Positions 36,621 to 44,159 of a stretch of DNA of 64,000 nucleotides are shown here, in pieces. Within the stretch, counting starts at the first letter, position 1, and each line of letters begins with the position of its first letter. Under the pieces are notes generated by a model, which saw nothing but the letters and a program-made list of their open reading frames with translations, was not told the origin of the DNA and did not search any database. The translations under genes were made by a program, and so were the position numbers. The DNA is from Marinobacter sp. BGYM27 (GTDB lineage Bacteria; Pseudomonadota; Gammaproteobacteria; Pseudomonadales; Oleiphilaceae), in NCBI GenBank assembly GCA_025153445.1, contig JANZNS010000005.1, positions 62,001 to 126,000 of the forward strand, written 5' to 3'.

Positions 36621-37514
36621 ATGCCGACACCCAGCACATTCAGGAGCCAATGGCTCAACGGGCGAGTACGTCACCGCCGCATGCATCCGGTCAAACATGA
36701 ATTCACTTACAACACCGGCATGCTGGCCCTTAATCTAGATGAATGGTCAAGGGTCCACACGCGCAGCCGACTTTTCTCCCTCGAACGTTTCAACTGGCTA
36801 TCGCTGGCGCGCAAAGATTATTTCAACCCTGACCACACAGACCTGAAAACCGCCATCATCGATCAGGTTGTAGCCGCAACAGGCTGGCAGCCTGACGGCG
36901 ACATTGAGCTGATCACCAATCCCCGCTATCTCGGATTCTCTTTTAACCCGGTCAGTTTTTACTGCTGTTACCGGGCTGGTGAGCATGCGATCGAAGGGGC
37001 TGTGCCTGAAGTCATTGTCGCCCAGATCACCAATACGCCCTGGTTTGAGCGTCATGTTTACTGCCTTCAGGGCGCCGCTGTGTACGAGAGCAGCTCAGGC
37101 TGGAAAAGCCAGCGCTACGATTTTCGTAAGCGTTTTCATGTTTCACCCTACAACGGGATGGAACAGTCCTACCGCTGGATGTTCAGTTTTCGCGGCAACC
37201 AGATTCGCATCCACATGAATGTCTACGAAGAAGGTATCAAGCAGTTCGACGCCACGCTCAACGTGCACCGTATGCCGTTTACCCGCCAGTCCGTCAGAGA
37301 CCATGTCAAAGCGTTTCCACTGGAATCTCTCAAGGTAGCCGGCGGCATCTACTGGCAGGCGCTCAGGCTCAAGTTTAAAGGTGCCAACTTCCAGACTCAT
37401 CCGGACAAACTTGATCGGAATTCACCGGCGTTTCGTATGGGTCATCAAGATAATGGTGAACGGGTTGATACCCGCACCCCTGACACAGGCAAGGTGAGTT
37501 CATGGAGAACCTGA
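36621..37514 (+). CDS. DUF1365 family protein
   Basis: 297 residues from ATG 36621, two bases after the preceding stop. DUF1365 landmarks: GRVRHRRMHPVKHEFTYN at the N-terminus, NPRYLGFSFNPVSFYCCY in the middle, and RKRFHVSPYNGMEQSYRW. Biochemical role unknown; it nearly always travels with the flavoprotein before it and the methyltransferase after it. It overlaps the next gene by 13 bases. Confidence 0.88.
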   Translation: MPTPSTFRSQWLNGRVRHRRMHPVKHEFTYNTGMLALNLDEWSRVHTRSRLFSLERFNWLSLARKDYFNPDHTDLKTAIIDQVVAATGWQPDGDIELITNPRYLGFSFNPVSFYCCYRAGEHAIEGAVPEVIVAQITNTPWFERHVYCLQGAAVYESSSGWKSQRYDFRKRFHVSPYNGMEQSYRWMFSFRGNQIRIHMNVYEEGIKQFDATLNVHRMPFTRQSVRDHVKAFPLESLKVAGGIYWQALRLKFKGANFQTHPDKLDRNSPAFRMGHQDNGERVDTRTPDTGKVSSWRT

Positions 37515-38761
37515 ACGCAGTACAATCCGGTCAAAAAGAGTCTGCCAGCAGTCACTGGGCGCGCCGGATCGTGTTTAAGCAGTTGTCCCTGCTGCAGTCT
37601 GGACGCCTCAGAGTCGTTGAGTCCGGTCTTGATGATCGTGAATTTGGCGATGGGGACAACCAATATCCGGTGGCCGAGATTCACGTCAGCGATGCCTCAG
37701 CCTGGCGGGACATTCTCACTGGCGGCAGCATTGGTGCTGCTGAATCCTACGTGGCCGGGGACTGGACAACTCCTGATCTGACAGCCCTGCTCCGCTTCTT
37801 TACCCGCAATATCGATCGCATGAATGCGTTTGAAGACAGGTTCAGCTGGATCACCAAGCCCGCCTTGCGAGGGCTTCACTGGCTCAACCGCAACAGTAAA
37901 ACCGGTTCGCGCAAGAATATTGAGGCCCATTACGATTTGGGCAATGCCATGTTCGAACTGTTTCTCGACCCCACCATGATGTATTCGTCCGCCATTTACC
38001 CGGAAGTGACATCGTCACTGGACGAAGCGGCCGTATTCAAGCTCGACCGGATCTGCCAAAAACTTGATCTTGGGCCGACCGACAGCGTGATCGAAATCGG
38101 CACCGGCTGGGGAGGCTTCGCGATCCACGCGGCCAAATACTACGGCTGTCAGGTCACGACGACCACTATTTCCCGTGAACAGTATGATCTTGCTCTCGCC
38201 CGTATCGAAGCAGAGGGACTGACAGATCGGATCACCCTTCTGTTCGATGATTACCGCGACCTCAAGGGGCAATACGACAAGCTGGTGTCGATCGAGATGA
38301 TCGAAGCGGTCGGCCCACAGTATCTGGACAGCTATTTCGAGCAAATCAGCACACTGCTTAAGCCTGACGGACTGGCGCTTATTCAGGCGATCAATATGCC
38401 CGAGCAACGCTATGACCGAGCGCTTAAGAATGTCGACTTCATCCAGCGCTTTATATTCCCCGGCAGCTTTATCCCCTCGTTTGGCGCCATATTCGAGTCT
38501 GTGAGAAATGGTACAGACCTGGTGCTTTCTGCATCGGATGACTTCGGTTTTCACTATGCCCGCACACTGAGGGACTGGCGCGAACGATTCCTGGAAGCCA
38601 GAACGCGGATTCAGGCATTGGGGTATGACGAAGCTTTCATCCGGCTCTGGACTTTCTACTTCTGTTACTGCGAGGCAGGGTTTGCTGAGCGCGCCATTGG
38701 CGTCTCCCAGATCGTATTTGCCAAGCCGGGAAATCAGCTGGCGCCGTCCGTCACGCCATGA
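37502..38761 (+). CDS. Cfa-family SAM-dependent methyltransferase (non-canonical)
   Basis: 419 residues similar to cyclopropane-fatty-acyl-phospholipid synthase. The SAM loop is EIGTGWGGFAIHAA at about 198-211, preceded by the family segment IEAHYDLGNAMFELFLDP. Compared with E. coli Cfa, bicarbonate-site residues differ: the Cys of QYSC is Ser163 (MYSSAIY), and the His of LLHTIG is Gln295 (ALIQAIN); the Glu of FEHVG is kept as Glu268, followed by Ala in place of His. This suggests methyl transfer without ring closure. Stop and next start overlap as ATGA. Confidence 0.88.
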   Translation: MENLNAVQSGQKESASSHWARRIVFKQLSLLQSGRLRVVESGLDDREFGDGDNQYPVAEIHVSDASAWRDILTGGSIGAAESYVAGDWTTPDLTALLRFFTRNIDRMNAFEDRFSWITKPALRGLHWLNRNSKTGSRKNIEAHYDLGNAMFELFLDPTMMYSSAIYPEVTSSLDEAAVFKLDRICQKLDLGPTDSVIEIGTGWGGFAIHAAKYYGCQVTTTTISREQYDLALARIEAEGLTDRITLLFDDYRDLKGQYDKLVSIEMIEAVGPQYLDSYFEQISTLLKPDGLALIQAINMPEQRYDRALKNVDFIQRFIFPGSFIPSFGAIFESVRNGTDLVLSASDDFGFHYARTLRDWRERFLEARTRIQALGYDEAFIRLWTFYFCYCEAGFAERAIGVSQIVFAKPGNQLAPSVTP

Positions 38762-39279
38762 TCAGCAATGAGTTAGGGCGCAACATCGTCAATCTGATTC
38801 TGTTTCAGGTCGGCTGGATTTATTGTGCGATGGAGACCAGCTTCACATCCGGCATCGTGGCGTTTGTTTTCGTCGTTGTGCATCTGACGCTGGTCAGCCA
38901 GCGGCGAAAACAGGAAGTGCTATTCATCGCCGCTGGCACAGCCCTGGGATCATTGCTCGACGGCATCAACCTCAACGCGGGAGTGCTGGAGCATCCGGCA
39001 CAACCGGCCTGGACACCCCTTTGGCTGGTTGGGCTCTGGGCCCTGTTTATGACAACATTGCCCCATTCGCTGGCCTGGCTGGGTAAAAAGCGCTGGCTGC
39101 TTTTCATCTTTGCACCCATTGGCGGGCCGTTTGCCTACTGGAGCGCGACACGCCTGGGAGAGACCTCCTTTCCCGACCCCACTGTCAGCCTGCTTGCGCT
39201 GGCTGTGGGCTGGACGATCGTGCTTCCGCTTCTGTTCACGCTCAAGCGTGGAATAATGCCGGGGACCTCTGCTGCATGA
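38758..39279 (+). CDS. DUF2878 membrane protein
   Basis: 173 residues with five or six hydrophobic segments and the DUF2878 pattern: NLILFQVGWIYCAM near the N-terminus, GTALGSLLDGINLNAGVLE, and APIGGPFAYWSATRLG. Unknown function; typical last or second-to-last member of Cfa/DUF1365 clusters. ATGA overlaps on both sides. Confidence 0.85.
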   Translation: MISNELGRNIVNLILFQVGWIYCAMETSFTSGIVAFVFVVVHLTLVSQRRKQEVLFIAAGTALGSLLDGINLNAGVLEHPAQPAWTPLWLVGLWALFMTTLPHSLAWLGKKRWLLFIFAPIGGPFAYWSATRLGETSFPDPTVSLLALAVGWTIVLPLLFTLKRGIMPGTSAA

Positions 39280-40082
39280 CACACTATCGTCGTTCGAAAC
39301 CACATGTCACACCTGTCCTGGCTTTGGCAGTTATCGCCGCGGCCAGTAGTTTCTCGCCGGTGACCTGGGCTCAGGGTAACGCAGACAACGCCGTTTACAC
39401 TTTCGCCGGCACAGCGACTGGTGTGGAGAATCAGGAGGCGATTTATACCGAAGATCATCAGGTCACCGGGAGCTGCATCAATAGCGTCTTTCAGCCCCTT
39501 GAACGCCAGGTGACCTACCGTCGCGCCGATGAAGCAAAAACCGAGCTGGCGACAAAGACCATGCGCTATGATCAATCTCCGCAGCGCCCGTCCTACACTT
39601 TTGATCAGCCCAACGTTGGCGAAAAAATTAACGTCAGAAACGAGAATGACAAACAGCTTCGGATCAACGCTGACATGGGCGAGAACGACAAGAAAACGTT
39701 TGAACTCGCGTTGAACGACCAGGTTGTCGTGGATGCCGGCTTTCTCTCGCTGATACGCCAGCACTGGCACGCGCTGAATGCAGGCGAAGAGGTGTCGTTT
39801 GAGTTTCTGTCGCCCACTCGCGGTAAAACCTATGACTTTATCGCCGAACCGGTATCTGACAGCCGCATCGACGTGACACTCGCCATCAAGATCCGTCCTG
39901 CAGGTATGTTCCTGAACTGGCTCGTTGATCCGGTTTTGCTCGGGTTTGACGACGAAGGCCAATTGACGGATTACATTGGCCTGAGCAACATCCGTAAAAA
40001 TTCGGAATCCAATTACGTCGTGCACCTCCAATACCAGTCAGCCGACCTCCCCTGTGCACTGATCTCGCCGAAACAACCCTGA
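39276..40082 (+). CDS. Exported protein, DUF3108-like
   Basis: 268 residues with a signal peptide ending near TWA-QG (residue 33). Mature part rich in beta structure, with VDAGFLSLIRQHWHALNAGE and IRPAGMFLNWLVDPVLLGFD. This resembles the cluster-associated periplasmic proteins often called DUF3108, but I hold the family name loosely. It is coupled by ATGA to the DUF2878 gene and closes the operon; role unknown. Confidence 0.72.
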   Translation: MTHYRRSKPHVTPVLALAVIAAASSFSPVTWAQGNADNAVYTFAGTATGVENQEAIYTEDHQVTGSCINSVFQPLERQVTYRRADEAKTELATKTMRYDQSPQRPSYTFDQPNVGEKINVRNENDKQLRINADMGENDKKTFELALNDQVVVDAGFLSLIRQHWHALNAGEEVSFEFLSPTRGKTYDFIAEPVSDSRIDVTLAIKIRPAGMFLNWLVDPVLLGFDDEGQLTDYIGLSNIRKNSESNYVVHLQYQSADLPCALISPKQP

Positions 40083-40146
40083 CGCGCCCGGGGGATTTGC
40101 CACCAGTTCACAGGATGCAATCAGATCGCTTTGAGTGCGGCGGTGC

Positions 40147-40171
40147 TGTGATAGACTTCACGCATCACAGC
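40147..40171. promoter_or_regulatory. CRP-like site within a dyad upstream of xthA
   Basis: TGTGA-TAGACT-TCACG (40147-40162) resembles the CRP/Vfr consensus with one mismatch. The same sequence forms part of the longer dyad GCTGTGAT...ATCACAGC (40145-40171, 11-base centre). No T-run follows. It lies 70-95 bases before the xthA start. Confidence 0.35.
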
Positions 40172-40241
40172 CGCTGCAATTTATAGCCTTTTGAGGTTGC
40201 AGCGCCCTGCAGAAACGCGCACAAAGGACTCATCCCGTCTC

Positions 40242-41054
40242 ATGAAAGTCGTCTCCTTCAATGTCAACAGTATCCGCACCCGTCTTCACCAGTTACAGGC
40301 GGTTATCGACACCTTCGATCCTGACTTTATCGGGCTTCAGGAAACCAAGGTAAGGGATGAGGAATTCCCCGTTGCTGAAGTTGAAGCCATGGGATACCAG
40401 GTTCACTTTCATGGCCAGAAAACCCACTACGGCGTCGCCCTGCTATCAAAGCAAACAGCAATCGACGTTCAGAAGGGTTACCCCTGGGACGACGACGAAG
40501 CCCAGCGCCGTCTCATCACCGGTCGATTTGAAATTGACGGTAAGAAGCTGACCATCATCAACGGTTACTTTCCCCAGGGCGAGAGCCGTGATCATCCGAC
40601 GAAGTTCCCCGCCAAGCAGAAATTTTATGCTGACCTGAACCGCTACCTTGATGAAGCCACGACGGCCGATGAAGCCGTGATTGTCATGGGCGATGTGAAC
40701 ATTTCATCAACGGATCTTGATATCGGGATAGGCGCAGACAACGCAAAACGCTGGCTACGTACCGGAAAGTGCAGCTTTCTGCCGGAAGAGCGTGAGTGGA
40801 TGGCCAAACTGGAAGCCAAAGGCCTGACTGATGTATTCCGCCACCTGCATCCAGACGAAGCCGATACGTTCAGCTGGTTTGATTACCGCAGCAAGGGTTT
40901 TGAGCGCGAACCCCGCAGAGGTCTTCGAATCGATCTGATCATGGCCAGCGATTCACTTCTGCCGCTTGCGACAGCCGCAGGCGTCTCCTACGACATTCGC
41001 GCCATGGAACGGCCGTCTGATCACTGCCCGATCTGGGCCGAGTTCAGTCTTTGA
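40242..41054 (+). CDS. xthA: Exodeoxyribonuclease III
   Basis: DNA repair AP endonuclease and 3'-5' exonuclease. 270 residues from ATG 40242 with the EEP fold: [14 protein letters not shown] at the start, [13 protein letters not shown] (metal-binding Glu), [15 protein letters not shown] (catalytic Asp and Asn), LRIDLIMAS and the terminal RPSDHCPI (catalytic Asp-His). Monocistronic or with the following regulator 27 bases on. Confidence 0.94.
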   Translation: MKVVSFNVNSIRTRLHQLQAVIDTFDPDFIGLQETKVRDEEFPVAEVEAMGYQVHFHGQKTHYGVALLSKQTAIDVQKGYPWDDDEAQRRLITGRFEIDGKKLTIINGYFPQGESRDHPTKFPAKQKFYADLNRYLDEATTADEAVIVMGDVNISSTDLDIGIGADNAKRWLRTGKCSFLPEEREWMAKLEAKGLTDVFRHLHPDEADTFSWFDYRSKGFEREPRRGLRIDLIMASDSLLPLATAAGVSYDIRAMERPSDHCPIWAEFSL

Positions 41055-41081
41055 TCGTGATCGCCCAACAGGACTGACAGG

Positions 41082-41708
41082 ATGAAGGTCAAAACCCGCG
41101 ACAGGATCATCGATGCCAGCCTTATGCTGTTCAACACGGTGGGTGAGCCCAATGTGACAACCTTGCTGATTTCGGATGAGCTGGATATCAGCCCGGGCAA
41201 TCTTTATTACCACTTCAAGAGCAAAGGTGACATTGTCTCCCAGCTGTTTGACGTCTATGAAGCTGAGATGCACGACCTTCTGGTCGTGCCGGAAGATGTC
41301 GATATCTCACTCGAACAGCTGGGCATTTTCCTGCATTTGATATTTGAGGTTATCGCCCGGTACCGGTTTCTGTACCAGGATCTGGTCAACGTCCTGTCCC
41401 GGTACGACAATCTGCAAAATCGCTTTCGCAAAATACTGAAGCTCAAACGCAAAGCCTTCCAGACCTTGTGCCAAAGCCTGTCGGACCAGCAACTCATGCA
41501 CATCAGCAATACCCAGCTTGATGCCCTGTGCGAGCAGCTCGCGTTAACCATCAGCTATTGGGTGAGCTTTGAAATGCTGTCCCATCTGGAAGATAAAGAC
41601 AGAGTCGATCTCGGCCGGGGCGTGTTTCAGATGATCACACTGATTCAGCCCTATCTTGTGGAAGACGCCCGCGAACAGGCTGCCATGATGGCGGAGGAAT
41701 ACCTTTAA
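41082..41708 (+). CDS. PhaD-like TetR-family regulator
   Basis: 208 residues. N-terminal TetR helix-turn-helix (about 5-55: RDRIIDASLMLFNTVGEPNV, then LDISPGNLYYHFKSKGDIV). The C-terminal ligand domain includes FLHLIFEVIARYRFLYQDL, closely resembling PhaD of pseudomonads, which activates phasin and PHA polymerase genes. It is convergent with a phasin gene, supporting that reading. No PHA synthase lies in the window. Confidence 0.82.
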   Translation: MKVKTRDRIIDASLMLFNTVGEPNVTTLLISDELDISPGNLYYHFKSKGDIVSQLFDVYEAEMHDLLVVPEDVDISLEQLGIFLHLIFEVIARYRFLYQDLVNVLSRYDNLQNRFRKILKLKRKAFQTLCQSLSDQQLMHISNTQLDALCEQLALTISYWVSFEMLSHLEDKDRVDLGRGVFQMITLIQPYLVEDAREQAAMMAEEYL

Positions 41709-41753
41709 AGCGGTGATGGCGGAACCCGCAAGTGTGATTCCGCGGTCTCAGTA

Positions 41754-42200
41754 TTACTTTTTCTGTTTACGAATGGATTTCAGCTCGGCTTCAAGGGCTT
41801 CAATGCGCGCTTCGAGCGATTCGATTTCTTCCTTGCGATGAATCCCCAACCGCCGCAAAGCTCCCGAAACACGCTGATCGAACAATCCCTCCAGGCGGTC
41901 CCAGGTGCCCGTTGCACGCTCTTTTACGTCTTCAACTCGCCCTTCGACATTTTTGACATGCCGCCCCACAACACCCCGGGTTTTGTTCTCGAGCTCTTCG
42001 CCTTCATTCACCAGGCGCTCAAAGAACTTTCCGGCGTCTTCTTCCGCCTTGGTGTAGGCGCCCAGTCCCGCGAGCCATATCTGGCGCGCAGACCCTTTAA
42101 TCTTGTCTGCAAGCTGAGCATTGTTCTCAGACGATTCACTGTCGGTTAATTGATCTGTGATGTCTGAATGATCGGTATCACGCTTCTTGTCAGTGCTCAT
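41754..42200 (-). CDS. Phasin / PHA granule-associated protein
   Basis: 148 residues matching the PhaI/PhaF phasin domain: SARQIWLAGLGAYTKAEEDAG at about 37-57, FFERLVNEGEELENKTR, then amphipathic helices, ending in a Lys/Glu-rich coiled coil (IESLEARIEALEAELKSI). It lacks the AAKP-like histone tail of PhaF, so it is PhaI-like. Expected on the surface of polyhydroxyalkanoate granules. A perfect 8-bp dyad lies about 30 bases before its start. Confidence 0.88.
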   Translation of the reverse strand: MSTDKKRDTDHSDITDQLTDSESSENNAQLADKIKGSARQIWLAGLGAYTKAEEDAGKFFERLVNEGEELENKTRGVVGRHVKNVEGRVEDVKERATGTWDRLEGLFDQRVSGALRRLGIHRKEEIESLEARIEALEAELKSIRKQKK

Positions 42201-42228
42201 TTGCCTGTTACTCCGCCGGCCAACTATT

Positions 42229-42257
42229 GGGCATTAAACGCTATGGGGATAATGCCC
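42229..42257. promoter_or_regulatory. Inverted repeat upstream of the phasin gene
   Basis: GGGCATTA and TAATGCCC with a 13-base centre; perfect 8-bp arms, 29 bases before the phasin start on the minus strand. It could be the operator of the convergent PhaD-like TetR regulator or a leader hairpin. Confidence 0.4.
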
Positions 42258-42499
42258 TCCATTGTATTACATCCTCGACGACGTTTCAGCGACAAGGCGG
42301 CCCCTTTACACTGATTGAACACTCTGCCGATCCAGCACCAAAGCTCGGATTTTTGCTATCCAAACCTGCCCGGAAAATAGCGGCATTACAGGCACTTGAA
42401 AACATCGGTTCCCCAGCGCTATAAAACAGAGCCACTTAGAAGAAAATGTTTTCAATTCGGACATGTAAAAACTTGTGATGCTCAAAATATGATCAATAC

Positions 42500-42597
42500 T
42501 CAAAGTGCTGGTATCCCTGCTGATACCAGTTGTCTGGAAGTCTTTCATGGATACTACTCGCACGCCTCTGCCCGGCCACCCGTGCCGGGCTTTTTTC
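42500..42597 (+). ncRNA. Candidate small RNA with intrinsic terminator
   Basis: A TATGAT -10-like hexamer (42488-42493), without a clear -35, precedes a region that folds into hairpin CTGGTATC-loop-GATACCAG (42508-42529, perfect 8 bp) and then terminator GCCCGGC-loop-GCCGGGC followed by TTTTTT (42570-42596). No plus-strand gene ends here: the upstream gene is on the other strand. The roughly 100-base size and terminal poly-U hairpin fit an Hfq-type small RNA. It could instead be an attenuated leader of the MBL-fold gene 175 bases on. Confidence 0.4.
42570..42596 (+). terminator. Strong intrinsic terminator not attached to a gene
   Basis: GCCCGGC and GCCGGGC with a seven-base loop, followed by six T. 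It is among the best terminators in the window, yet no coding gene on this strand lies upstream for over 800 bases. Confidence 0.9.
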
Positions 42598-42772
42598 TGC
42601 CCTCTGAACTAAAGCATTTCCCCTGGTTCGACTTCGGTTTACACTTTGTTATATGAATAGATCTTTTTTGAATAACTATTCAGAAAGCAGCGCAGACACG
42701 TGATATCGTCAACCCGTACACAGTTAAGCGGTCACGTGAATAACTCATTTTCCAGGTAAGCATGAGGTGAAC

Positions 42773-43645
42773 ATGACCCACCAACCTCAAGTCACACCGT
42801 TTTTGCATGAGGATACCCACACCTTCAGCTATGTGGTGAAAGACCCTGCGAGTGAACATTGCGCAATTATCGACTCGGTGACTGACTTTGATTACGCCGC
42901 TGGAGGGGTCACCTTTGGCTCAGCAGACACGATTATTGAATGGGTGAAAAGTCAGGGCCTAATTGTCGATTGGGTGCTGGAAACCCACGTCCATGCTGAT
43001 CATTTATCTGCCGCCCCCTATATTCAGGCAGCACTGGGCGGCAAAACCGGTATTGGCGAACATATCTGCGCGGTGCAGTCGGTTTTCGGCTCAACATTCA
43101 ATGCGGATTCGGCATTCCATCGCGACGGATCGCAATTTGATCACCTGTTTAAAGACGGTGATCAATTCCATATCGGTCAGCTTAAAGGCACGATTATTCA
43201 CACGCCGGGCCACACGCCAGCCTGCCTGACCTACGTATTCGGTGACGCGGCGTTCGTGGGTGATACGCTGTTTATGCCGGACTACGGCACAGCCCGCTGC
43301 GACTTCCCCGGTGGAGATGCCGCAACGCTCTACGAGTCGATCCAGAAGGTGCTCAGCCTGCCAGATGAGACCCGTTTGTTTCTATGTCACGACTACGGCA
43401 CTGCGGAGCGGCCGGCGCTGTCATCCGAGACAACGGTTAAAGCCCAAAAGCAGTTAAACGTTCACGTACATGAAGGCATCAGCCAGGATGCATTTGTATC
43501 CCTTCGCGAGGAGCGTGACAGAACACTGGGAATGCCCCGGCTTATGCTACCTTCGGTTCAGGTAAACATGCGTGCCGGCCATATGCCGGAGCCCGAAGCG
43601 AACGGCGTGCGCTACCTGAAAATTCCGCTCAATTGTTTTAACTGA
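42773..43645 (+). CDS. MBL-fold persulfide dioxygenase-like (Blh/ETHE1 type)
   Basis: 290 residues; metallo-beta-lactamase fold with the metal ligands in HVHADHLS, IIHTPGHTPAC, GDTLF and FLCHDYG. This fits the Blh/ETHE1 group that oxidises glutathione persulfide. ATG 42773 is preferred over GTG 42767. The next two genes (DSP-like protein and SulP transporter) support a sulfide or persulfide detoxification role. No BigR-type ArsR repressor gene is adjacent. Confidence 0.85.
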   Translation: MTHQPQVTPFLHEDTHTFSYVVKDPASEHCAIIDSVTDFDYAAGGVTFGSADTIIEWVKSQGLIVDWVLETHVHADHLSAAPYIQAALGGKTGIGEHICAVQSVFGSTFNADSAFHRDGSQFDHLFKDGDQFHIGQLKGTIIHTPGHTPACLTYVFGDAAFVGDTLFMPDYGTARCDFPGGDAATLYESIQKVLSLPDETRLFLCHDYGTAERPALSSETTVKAQKQLNVHVHEGISQDAFVSLREERDRTLGMPRLMLPSVQVNMRAGHMPEPEANGVRYLKIPLNCFN

Positions 43646-43714
43646 ATTTCCATTGCAGCGAGCAAGGATTCAATGCGCTGCAAACCTTTCGGACCCGGAC
43701 TGAGGAATTATTCT

Positions 43715-44143
43715 ATGGATATTCGCAAACTCGACGACACCCTGTCGGTGTCCCCGCAAGTGACCCCAGCAGATGTTGAACAGATCGCCAAAGCGGGTTT
43801 CCGCACGCTGATTTCAAATCGCCCTGAAGGCGAAGGTGCTGACCAGCCGGCAACAGACGAATTAGCAGATGCAGCCCGCAAACACGGGCTCGACTGGGTT
43901 TACATGCCTGTCGCCCCCGGCAATATCACGGATGCAGACATTGCGAACTTTCGCCAGTTTCTGGAAAGCGCGGCAGGCCCTGCACTTGCTTTCTGCCGTA
44001 CCGGCACACGCTGCACCAAGCTCTGGGCCTTCTCAAATGCCCAGCGTGGCGATATCGATGCTCTGCTCCGGACCGCCAGCGCCGCAGGTTACGATCTGAC
44101 CGATCAGCGTGAGCGCATGGTCGGCCTGGCAAACACGCGCTGA
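43715..44143 (+). CDS. DSP-like protein of the TIGR01244 family
   Basis: 142 residues from ATG 43715, with GAGGAA upstream. Phosphatase-like active loop CRTGTRC at about residue 96, and DTLSVSPQVTPADVEQIAKA plus TLISNRPEGEG near the start, are hallmarks of TIGR01244 proteins. These are often fused to or encoded beside persulfide dioxygenase-like MBL proteins and probably act on sulfur species or on rhodanese-like chemistry. It ends 16 bases before the SulP start. Confidence 0.85.
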   Translation: MDIRKLDDTLSVSPQVTPADVEQIAKAGFRTLISNRPEGEGADQPATDELADAARKHGLDWVYMPVAPGNITDADIANFRQFLESAAGPALAFCRTGTRCTKLWAFSNAQRGDIDALLRTASAAGYDLTDQRERMVGLANTR

Positions 44144-44159
44144 GGAACAAGGCCTGGCA

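Larger units (their letters stand above)
42201..42772. other. Intergenic region with dyad and probable small RNA
   Basis: 572 bases between the phasin start and an MBL-fold gene. It holds a perfect dyad near the phasin start (42229-42257), then a likely small RNA with two hairpins (42500-42597). A frame at 42396-42656 exists but looks non-coding. Beyond the terminator (42598-42772) I see only the leader of the next gene, with GAGGTGAAC before ATG 42773. Confidence 0.5.

Noticed and set aside
42464-42478. GacA-box-like TGTAA...CTTG sequence before the small RNA
   Set aside because: The spacing and right half do not fit the known GacA box, and only two GGA motifs occur in the RNA, so an RsmY/Z-type role is not supported.
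42396-42656. Plus-strand open frame over the small RNA region
   Set aside because: It runs through two hairpins and an intrinsic terminator, has no ribosome-binding site and resembles no protein.
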